From Tautonia rosea (GTDB taxonomy: Bacteria > Planctomycetota > Planctomycetia > Isosphaerales > Isosphaeraceae), in contig NZ_JABBYO010000013.1 in assembly GCF_012958305.1 (NCBI RefSeq), positions 62,001 to 126,000 on the forward strand: a DNA stretch of 64,000 nt. The letters run 5' to 3'. Positions 28,453 to 35,395 of the stretch are shown piece by piece. The notes beneath the pieces are model-generated. The model saw only the letters and a program-made list of their open reading frames with translations, was not told the origin of the DNA and made no database searches. Numbering within the stretch: the first letter of the stretch is position 1; every line of letters begins with the position of its first letter. A program made the position numbers and the translations under genes.

Positions 28453-29678
28453 GAATGACTCAGGTTTCCCAACCGAATGGACGGTCTCTCCGTCGACAAG
28501 AACGCGTCAAGATAGCTTCGCAACAACGCTGAACGTTGTTCCCACCCCTCATGTTGGACGGCCTTTTGGCGAGCGATGACGGCAGTTGAATCACGAGGTT
28601 CTGAGAGCGCCTCGCTGACCTGATGAATGAAGTCTTCATGGCCAGTGGCAACTCGCACATGTGGCTCCAGGGCTCGCACTTCAGGCACATCGACACTCAC
28701 GGTTGGCCGGCCCGATGCGAGGCACTCTTTTAATTTCAAAGGCCCGCTCCGCTGGATCATCAGATCGTTTGCCAGATAAGGGAGCAGGAGGACATCGAGC
28801 CCAGCGATATATGAGGGAAGCTCCTCATAAGGCCTGGGACCGAGGAGATGGATGTTAGGAAGCGATGTGAAATCCTCGGGGCAGTAAGCGATGGAACCAA
28901 TCAATACAAGACTTGCTGAAGGGAAGCGGCGAGCCAATTTCGTTAACAATTCAAAGTCGATCTTCTCGTAGATCAAACCAAAAAAACCAATTCGCGGGCC
29001 AGGGAGTGTGGCTAAATCGCTGGCAATCGTACGTTGGGGGCTGGAGGCGAAATGAGCGTAATCAACGCCATGTGGAAAAAAACGACATCGTCCCGCCACA
29101 TCGTGCTGTTGATAGAGCGCATGCGAAACGGCGAGGATCAGGTCAGCCTCGGCTGTAAGTTCCCGATCAGCTTTTCGGAGCGTTTCCCCATCGGCGGACG
29201 GCCAGTGACTGTAGTCGTCGGTACAATAGTAAATCGTCGCGCGTCGTCGAAGTCCTGGAACGAGCCAATGGGTATAGGGCAACGTCGTGAGCACAAACGG
29301 CTGGTCCATATTCAGTCGTCGAAGAACCTCGTTGAGCCGGTGCGTGACGAGCTGTCGATTGATCCACCGCAGAGCCGGTTTGTCAAGACCTGGAATCATC
29401 GGAACATCAATCACCCACATCTGATCACCGACTTTCTGCAGTCCACCTCTCCAATTTCGGAGTTTCTCGAGGCCTCGTCGGAGGGTCAACGAATCAGGTT
29501 TCACCTGGCGAGTGCCAATCGTATTCACCCAAAGCACTGGGAAGGCATCTCGGAGCCGCCTGATCACATGCTGACAACTCGACGGATGTCGCCCCCAGTC
29601 GTCGGCGAAGACAAGCAGGGAAGGGTCAGGCACGTCGGCCAAGGAGCATCTCGCAGTAGAGCTGGCGATAGTAGTCAT
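28449..29678 (-). CDS. Glycosyltransferase, GT-B fold
   Basis: 409 residues. N-terminal SLLVFADDWGRHPSSCQHV, then YYCTDDYSHWPSADG, and in the C-terminal half GPRIGFFGLIYEKIDFELL and GPLKLKECLASGRPTVSVD, resembling GT4 relatives that often work in exopolysaccharide loci. The ATG at 29678 makes a 53-base overlap with the upstream gene; a TTG at 29642 would shorten this to 17 and keep the conserved start of the domain, so the start is uncertain. Stop overlaps the next gene's ATG by 4 bases. Cytoplasmic, adds a sugar to a lipid-linked chain. Confidence 0.83.
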   Translation of the reverse strand: MTTIASSTARCSLADVPDPSLLVFADDWGRHPSSCQHVIRRLRDAFPVLWVNTIGTRQVKPDSLTLRRGLEKLRNWRGGLQKVGDQMWVIDVPMIPGLDKPALRWINRQLVTHRLNEVLRRLNMDQPFVLTTLPYTHWLVPGLRRRATIYYCTDDYSHWPSADGETLRKADRELTAEADLILAVSHALYQQHDVAGRCRFFPHGVDYAHFASSPQRTIASDLATLPGPRIGFFGLIYEKIDFELLTKLARRFPSASLVLIGSIAYCPEDFTSLPNIHLLGPRPYEELPSYIAGLDVLLLPYLANDLMIQRSGPLKLKECLASGRPTVSVDVPEVRALEPHVRVATGHEDFIHQVSEALSEPRDSTAVIARQKAVQHEGWEQRSALLRSYLDAFLSTERPSIRLGNLSHS

Positions 29679-30828
29679 GCATCAGCCGTTCGGAGAAGAG
29701 TTCGCAGGCACGATTACAACCACACATTCCCATTTGATGTCGTGTTTTCGGGTCTGCAGCCAGCCGGATCAGGTGACCGGCCAGCGCCTCGTCATCGCCT
29801 GGAGGGGCGAGCAGACCGGTAATGCTGTGCTCGACGACTTCACCCACGCCCCCGACATCGGTGGAGACAACTGGCAAGCCAGCCCCCATGGCCTCGATGA
29901 GCGTCAGCGGGATTCCCTCGCTCACACTGGTCAGGAACGCGACATCCGCGGCCGAGAGGAGGCGAGGCACATCGGTCCGGAGGCCCAACAAGCTGACGGA
30001 GGATTCCACTCCTTTGCCTTGGATCAGTTCCCGAATCGGCTCACGCTCAGGGCCATCACCCACCAGAAACAAACGGGCCTCGGGTTGGGACGTGACGACC
30101 CTTGCCATGGTCCGAACCGCCGTGGCGTGGTCTTTCAGGCCATCGAGCCGAGCCACCTGGACGATCGCCAGATCGTCGGGGCCAAGCCCCAACTCGCGGC
30201 GTGTCTCCTCGCGGCTCGTGTCCGCCTCGGCGAAGGCCGCGAGGTCGACCCCGTTATAAATCACACGAACCCGTGCCCCCGGAATTCCCTCGTTCCGGAT
30301 GAGGGCCTGCCGCACTGCCTCGCCAACGCCGACCACGCGATCGCGACGTTCGAGCAAGATCCGGTTCGCGACGATCCGCTTCGGACGCCGGTAGTCGGGA
30401 TACCATCGACCGTGCTCGGTGAAGAGGACCGGTGGCCTCCGGCAGAGCAACCGGGCTGTGATACCATAGAAGAATGGCGTGTATTGATGAGCATGAATCA
30501 GATCGATTCGCTCCCGACGGAACAATTCCGCCAGACGTTGCGTGCATCGCCGATCGAATCCGCCCTCTCGACCCACGAGGTGGACCGGAAACCCCTCTTC
30601 GAGCAACGCTCGGCCCAGGGTTCCCAACTCGTCCAGGCAGACGAAGACGAAGCGGAACTCTCCCTGGAGCTGCCTCGCCAATCGGGCGGCAAGAACCTCG
30701 GCTCCACCTACCTCAAGACCGTGGAGGATCTGGCAGATTGTCGCGCTGGGTACCGGGGGATCAAACCCGATGCTCACCGAGGAGGGATCGTGTGACACGA
30801 TGGAGCTCGGGGTGGGTCGATCAACCAT
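29626..30828 (-). CDS. GT4-family glycosyltransferase, PEP-CTERM locus type
   Basis: 400 residues from ATG 30828; a TTG at 30852 would overlap the upstream gene by 19 bases and is less likely. ICQILHGLEVGGAEVLAARL at the N-terminus, FTEHGRWYPDYRRPKRI in the middle, and SEGIPLTLIEAMGAGLPVVS (E-x7-E) resemble the sugar transferases that recur in PEP-CTERM/EpsH-type loci. GT-B fold with the donor site IVQVARLDGLKDHATAV. It lies 5 bases after the asparagine-synthase-like gene. Likely adds a sugar early in a side chain or repeat; specificity unknown. Confidence 0.88.
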   Translation of the reverse strand: MVDRPTPSSIVSHDPSSVSIGFDPPVPSATICQILHGLEVGGAEVLAARLARQLQGEFRFVFVCLDELGTLGRALLEEGFPVHLVGREGGFDRRCTQRLAELFRRERIDLIHAHQYTPFFYGITARLLCRRPPVLFTEHGRWYPDYRRPKRIVANRILLERRDRVVGVGEAVRQALIRNEGIPGARVRVIYNGVDLAAFAEADTSREETRRELGLGPDDLAIVQVARLDGLKDHATAVRTMARVVTSQPEARLFLVGDGPEREPIRELIQGKGVESSVSLLGLRTDVPRLLSAADVAFLTSVSEGIPLTLIEAMGAGLPVVSTDVGGVGEVVEHSITGLLAPPGDDEALAGHLIRLAADPKTRHQMGMCGCNRACELFSERLMHDYYRQLYCEMLLGRRA

Positions 30829-30833
30829 CGCGT

Positions 30834-32753
30834 TTACGAAACCTTGAAACAATCGATGGCCTCCAAGTGCGAACTTCCCGGAGCCTCATCGGTCTCGTTG
30901 TCGAGAAATTGACGCTGGCCCACTTCAAAGATCATGAGAGCCATGAGCAGGTAGGTATGATTTCGTTGCCCAGCCATGTGCTGACCGACAACCGAAGTCA
31001 CGGTATCCGGGTTGAAGATGGCACGGTCGCGGCAGCGATCGGAGAGAAGGATGTGTTCGACGACGGGGCGGAGTTCACGGCGGAGCCAGAGGCCGAGGCG
31101 TTCGTAGGGCTGGTAGCCGGGGGCACCGAGTTTGGCGAGGACCTTCATCCGGAACTTGCTTGCGGAGCGGGCCAGGCGGCCGGCTCCGACGCGGGTGCCG
31201 GTGTTGGCGTTGGGGATGGCGAGGAACTCGGGGCGACGGCGGCGGAGGATCGCGGCCTGAAGCGTCTCGCCGACCTTGAGGTCCGGGGGCATCCGGAAGA
31301 TCAGGTCGATCAGGTCGTGATCGAGGAACGGGAGCCGGGTCTCGACCACAGAGTGGAACTCGACCATCGAGAGGGCGGTTTCGCGACGCAGTCGCTGGGT
31401 GAGGAAATGGTGCCAGATGCGGTGGGCCGGCGGGTCAAGGCCGGCCGATTCGGAATAGCCTTCTCGAAGGGAGTCGCGGGCCAAGGATTCGCGATCGCGC
31501 TCCAGGTCGCCCTGGAACAGAGGACCGTCGACGGCTTCAACCATGTAGGCTCGCAGGTGGCCCCAGAGCCAGGCCTCCAGGTCCGTCTCGTTACGAAGGC
31601 CGAGGGCCGCGTGGTCGAGTGAGTAGTTGTAGGCCTTGTTCATGTGCATCAGTTCGCCGGCATGGCCGCGGAGCAAGACCTCGATGCCAAGCTCGCGATA
31701 GAGCGGCAGCGTGGGCATCACGATGCACTGGTCAAGATACTGCCCATCGGTAAGGTGGACCATCCGACGCAGGTGGACTTCGAAGCGGGAGAGGAAGCCC
31801 TGATCGAGCTGGTAGCGGTGGTGCTCGCAGCCGGCAACGCGGGCCATCCGCTCGGCACTGAGCGTATCGATGCTCCCCGGCATGCCGAGGCTGACCGTCG
31901 TGATGGGTGTTTGCTTCGTGTTGATGGCACCAAGCACTGCGCGGGAATCCATGCCGCCGGAGAGCGACAGGCCCAGCCGACGCCCTCCCGAGACGCACCG
32001 CTCGACGGCCCGGCCAAAGGCGGCGTCGACCTGGTCGATCGCCTCAATGCCGGAGAGGGCCCCCCCCCCCTGCCCGACCTCCAGGCGCCAGGTCCGATCG
32101 AGCGTGAGCCGGCCGGTCTCGGTCTCATGCTCCAGCCAGCCGGCTGCCGGGAGGACCTTGATGGCGTGGTAGAGTGTCTCCTCGTTCAGCAGGTGGCCAA
32201 AGGTGAAGAACTGGGCGATCCCACGGGGGTCGAGGTCGGAGGAAACGGCCGGATAGGCCAGCAAGGCCTTGATCTCGGACGCGAACGCGAGCCCGTCCGG
32301 GATTCGGGTGTAGTAAAGAGGTTTCATCCCGAAGCGGTCATTGACCAGGACAATCCGCCGCCGAGGCTGATCCCAAATGGCCGCAACAAAGGTCCCCCGC
32401 AGCCCACGGAAAAAGTCTCGTCCTTGCTGCTCGTAGCCGTGCAGGAGAATCTCGGCGTGACTCTCACCCTGGAAGGCGTGGCCGAAGCCGGACAGGGTAC
32501 GCCGTTGGTCCTCATAATCGAGGAGTTCGCCCTCCATCATCGCCAGGAGCGAGCCATCCTCATTGGTCGCTGGCTGGCTGGCGCTGTTGACGAAACCGAG
32601 GGACACGCGGCCGAGATGGAGACGGTGGTCGACCGAGGCATACTGTTCGACCCGGTACGAAGGGTGGTAAGTCATCCGCTCGCCCATCAGTTGCGCAAGC
32701 AACTTGAGGTCTTCGGACCCGTCGCGATGAATCAGTCCCCAGAGACCGGGCAT
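30834..32753 (-). CDS. Asparagine-synthase-like protein lacking the glutaminase cysteine
   Basis: 639 residues with the two-domain layout of glutamine-dependent asparagine synthetases. N-terminal Ntn-type domain (residues 1-190; GELLDYEDQRRTL, FRGLRGTFVAAIWDQ, VNDRFGMKPLYY) and C-terminal ATP-pyrophosphatase domain with the PP-loop LSLSGGMDSRAVLGAI (about 260). The N-terminus reads MPGLWGLIH, whereas active enzymes begin Met-Cys-Gly: the Cys that becomes the glutaminase nucleophile is replaced by Pro. No other start would supply it. It may use free ammonia, accept nitrogen from another protein, or do non-amidating AMP chemistry on a carboxylated sugar. A canonical copy (MCGIAG) is encoded 5 kb away at 38096. 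Confidence 0.88.
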   Translation of the reverse strand: MPGLWGLIHRDGSEDLKLLAQLMGERMTYHPSYRVEQYASVDHRLHLGRVSLGFVNSASQPATNEDGSLLAMMEGELLDYEDQRRTLSGFGHAFQGESHAEILLHGYEQQGRDFFRGLRGTFVAAIWDQPRRRIVLVNDRFGMKPLYYTRIPDGLAFASEIKALLAYPAVSSDLDPRGIAQFFTFGHLLNEETLYHAIKVLPAAGWLEHETETGRLTLDRTWRLEVGQGGGALSGIEAIDQVDAAFGRAVERCVSGGRRLGLSLSGGMDSRAVLGAINTKQTPITTVSLGMPGSIDTLSAERMARVAGCEHHRYQLDQGFLSRFEVHLRRMVHLTDGQYLDQCIVMPTLPLYRELGIEVLLRGHAGELMHMNKAYNYSLDHAALGLRNETDLEAWLWGHLRAYMVEAVDGPLFQGDLERDRESLARDSLREGYSESAGLDPPAHRIWHHFLTQRLRRETALSMVEFHSVVETRLPFLDHDLIDLIFRMPPDLKVGETLQAAILRRRRPEFLAIPNANTGTRVGAGRLARSASKFRMKVLAKLGAPGYQPYERLGLWLRRELRPVVEHILLSDRCRDRAIFNPDTVTSVVGQHMAGQRNHTYLLMALMIFEVGQRQFLDNETDEAPGSSHLEAIDCFKVS

Positions 32754-32796
32754 GATGGTTGGATCCTATTACTCGGTCGGAGACGCCAAGGAGTGG

Positions 32797-34275
32797 TCAC
32801 GCATTGGGTCGAATCATCGCGGTAAAGCGCTGAAGGTCAACGATCAGGACTTCCCAGGCCCACCCGGCGACGAAGAGTGCGATCAGGGCCAGGGCGACCC
32901 CGAAGGCCCACGTCCTCCTCCTGGACCAGATCTCCCGAGCGTACACAACCGCATTGCCCGCGTAGACAAGGATCAGCGGGATCAAGGGCAGGTGATAACG
33001 CGAGTGTCCGAACGAGAGGGTGTGCATCGCGCAGAGGTAGCTGATGACCAAAAGCAGCAGCACATGTCCTCGCCAGTCCGAGGGCGGCCGGACGACGGCT
33101 CCGAAAATCCCGGCGATCATGGCGGCAACATAACTCCCGAAGATCAGAGCGGTCAGCGCCAGAAGGCCTGGAGTGGAAATTTCACCGAAATAACCACTCG
33201 CCGCACCAGCGACCAGTTCACGCTCCAGGCCCCAAAAATGGAAGAACTTGACGATGTCGCGTTTGAGCGTCAGGACGGGGTTCTCACGCACGAACGCAAC
33301 CGCGGCCTTCAGAGCCAGCTTGTCAATTTGTCCCTGGGTTAATCCGCCCATCTCGTCGGGGTATCGCTGCGAGAGGACATAGATCCACGATCGTTCTCCC
33401 TCCACCGAGATCGCATCCCATGCGCGGTACATGGGCGTGTGCTCGTAGTTGCCCATCATGAGATTCCGGCCACTCATGACGTCGACCGTAGTGAAGGTTT
33501 CCTGGAGCTTGGTGTTCCGGATCGCCCACGGGGCAATCGTCCCCCAGGTCGCCGCCGCCAGGACCACTCCGGCCAGTAATCGCCGCCCGAGATGTCCCCG
33601 CCAGGCAAGCAGCAAGTACACGCCGAAGATCACCGGCGTCGGCCAGAGCACGCTTCTCGCCAGCGCACCGAGTCCTAGCAGGACACCTGCCGGAACGAGC
33701 CGAGCGATGGAGTCACGTTGTTGCGCCCTGATCAAGGAAACAATGAAGGCCATCAGCAAGGCCGTGAAGAGGATCTCGGTCAGGAGGAGGTTGTGGTAAG
33801 CCACCAGCGAGGGATAAACACTGCAGAATCCAGCGGCCCATACGCCAACCCGTCGCGATTCGATCTGAGCGCCGAGGACATAGGCCAAGCTCACGATCAA
33901 TAGGCTCAACGGGATCTGGACCAAACGCACGGCCTGGTAATTCTGCATCCCGGCGACCTCATAGACCCCAGCGACCAAGGCCGGGTAAAGGGGTGGCCGG
34001 AGCGAGATCGGATAGCCGGGTTCGAAGGCGAACTCACCGTATTCAGCGAGTGTCATCGCCAGGGTGTCGTAGTCACGTTCATCCCAGATTTGAGGGGGCT
34101 TCTGATCGAAGTTCAGCCAGAGTGCCAACCGTAACACCAGGCCAACCAGCAGGATCAGACTGAGGTAGATTCGAGCCTGGTTGACCGTGAAATCGTCCGG
34201 ATCACGGCGAGCCTTTTCATCAAGCCTTCTTGGGGATTCGGAGGTGAGGTCCTGGGCTGATTCCGAGTCGCTCAT
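32797..34275 (-). CDS. GT-C membrane glycosyltransferase (GT39/ArnT-like)
   Basis: 492 residues with about ten hydrophobic segments. First transmembrane helix at about 35-55, followed by a periplasmic loop with QIWDERDYDTLAMTLAEYGE, where the acidic WDERDY is the metal/donor motif of polyprenyl-phosphate-sugar-using GT-C enzymes (PMT/ArnT class), then PISLRPPLYPALVAGVY. It should use a polyprenyl-phosphoryl sugar on the periplasmic side to modify a glycan or protein. It stands directly downstream (20 bases) of a UbiA-type prenyltransferase that may make such a donor. The C-terminal domain (YVLSQRYPDEMGGLTQG) is soluble. Confidence 0.85.
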   Translation of the reverse strand: MSDSESAQDLTSESPRRLDEKARRDPDDFTVNQARIYLSLILLVGLVLRLALWLNFDQKPPQIWDERDYDTLAMTLAEYGEFAFEPGYPISLRPPLYPALVAGVYEVAGMQNYQAVRLVQIPLSLLIVSLAYVLGAQIESRRVGVWAAGFCSVYPSLVAYHNLLLTEILFTALLMAFIVSLIRAQQRDSIARLVPAGVLLGLGALARSVLWPTPVIFGVYLLLAWRGHLGRRLLAGVVLAAATWGTIAPWAIRNTKLQETFTTVDVMSGRNLMMGNYEHTPMYRAWDAISVEGERSWIYVLSQRYPDEMGGLTQGQIDKLALKAAVAFVRENPVLTLKRDIVKFFHFWGLERELVAGAASGYFGEISTPGLLALTALIFGSYVAAMIAGIFGAVVRPPSDWRGHVLLLLVISYLCAMHTLSFGHSRYHLPLIPLILVYAGNAVVYAREIWSRRRTWAFGVALALIALFVAGWAWEVLIVDLQRFTAMIRPNA

Positions 34276-34294
34276 GGTACCTTTCGGCCTTCGT

Positions 34295-35290
34295 TCAGAG
34301 GCTCCACAGCGGATTCACCGGGGACGGATTCACGTTGAAGACGCTGTAAAGTATCGGAATCTGCACGAACATCAACGTCACGAAAGCGAGGACGCAGACG
34401 ATCAAGTAGACCATCAGGCCCCACTCGCGATAGAGTCGCTCGGGGTTCTGGGCGGCACTGTCGTCCTTGAATGCGACGTTGAGGTAATAGCAGACAAATC
34501 CGGCAATGAGCGGGAAGGTGAGAATGAGTTCGAGCCGATACCGAATGATAAAAACCCCAAGAAAAAGTGCAAAGGTTGTGACATAGAAGAACATACTGAC
34601 AAGAAGCTTTCGCTCGTCGTAATGGCGGAACGAAGGACGGTAGGCTCCGGCCACTGCGGCATCGGCAATGGATCGATACTCCGAGAATCGCTTGGCCGCC
34701 ATAAAGAATGCGCCAATCATCCAGTAAGACAGCAACAGCGAGACCGGCGGCACCTCGATCGTCGAGACGGCGAACCATCCCAGCAAGAGCCGGATCGGAT
34801 TGTTGATCGACTCGGACAGGACGTCCAGATAGGGTTGATCCTTGGACCGAATGGGGGGCACATTGTACACCAAGCCCATAAAGAGCAGTAATGCAGCCGA
34901 CGCGAAGAAGGGACGATTCAGCATCGCCGCCATCAGCAAACCAAGGGTGCCCAGGATCACCCATTCCGCATAGGCAATCGGAATGGAGACCTTTCCCGAA
35001 GGAATGGGTCGGTTCCGCTTGACCGGATGGGAGAGGTCAGACGGCGCATCGAGGATTTCATTGATCACATAATTGCTTGATGCGATCAGGCAGGTTGCCA
35101 GAAATGCCCAGCCGATCCCTGCAAGCGTATTCCACCGGAACAGTTCCGGATGATAGAAGCACGCCAGGGCGACCCCAAGCAGCATGAAGACGTTCTTGCA
35201 CCAGTGATCCGGCCGGGCAATAGCAATGTAGGGTCCGATCCGGCTTCCAATCCCGGTTGCCAGAGGTTGTGTCATGTGAACTTTCGACAT
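34295..35290 (-). CDS. UbiA-family prenyltransferase, decaprenyl-phosphate phosphoribosyltransferase-like
   Basis: 331 residues, eight or nine transmembrane helices. Conserved UbiA motif 1 is present as NYVINEILDAPSDLSHPVK followed by RNRPIPSGK; the N...D...D arrangement and HPxKxxRPIxSG fit the subgroup related to mycobacterial 5-phosphoribosyl-decaprenyl-phosphate synthase more than quinone or heme enzymes. Motif 2 shows the second acidic cluster near FMAAKRFSEYRSI. It may make polyprenyl-phosphate-pentose phosphate, a donor for the neighbouring GT-C protein. An alternative ATG at codon 6 (MTQPL) is possible. The lipid and sugar substrates are inference. Confidence 0.83.
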   Translation of the reverse strand: MSKVHMTQPLATGIGSRIGPYIAIARPDHWCKNVFMLLGVALACFYHPELFRWNTLAGIGWAFLATCLIASSNYVINEILDAPSDLSHPVKRNRPIPSGKVSIPIAYAEWVILGTLGLLMAAMLNRPFFASAALLLFMGLVYNVPPIRSKDQPYLDVLSESINNPIRLLLGWFAVSTIEVPPVSLLLSYWMIGAFFMAAKRFSEYRSIADAAVAGAYRPSFRHYDERKLLVSMFFYVTTFALFLGVFIIRYRLELILTFPLIAGFVCYYLNVAFKDDSAAQNPERLYREWGLMVYLIVCVLAFVTLMFVQIPILYSVFNVNPSPVNPLWSL

Positions 35291-35395
35291 GATGAGTCAC
35301 CTAGATTTCAACACTTATCATCTTAACGAACGAAGAGTGCAATACCCAGGTCGCTGGCGGTGCAGTGCGCACACATCAAGCGTGAACCAGGGTCA

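Noticed and set aside
29677-32825. Long plus-strand frames opposite the GT4 and asparagine-synthase-like genes
   Set aside because: The minus-strand frames carry complete enzyme motifs; the opposite frames carry none.
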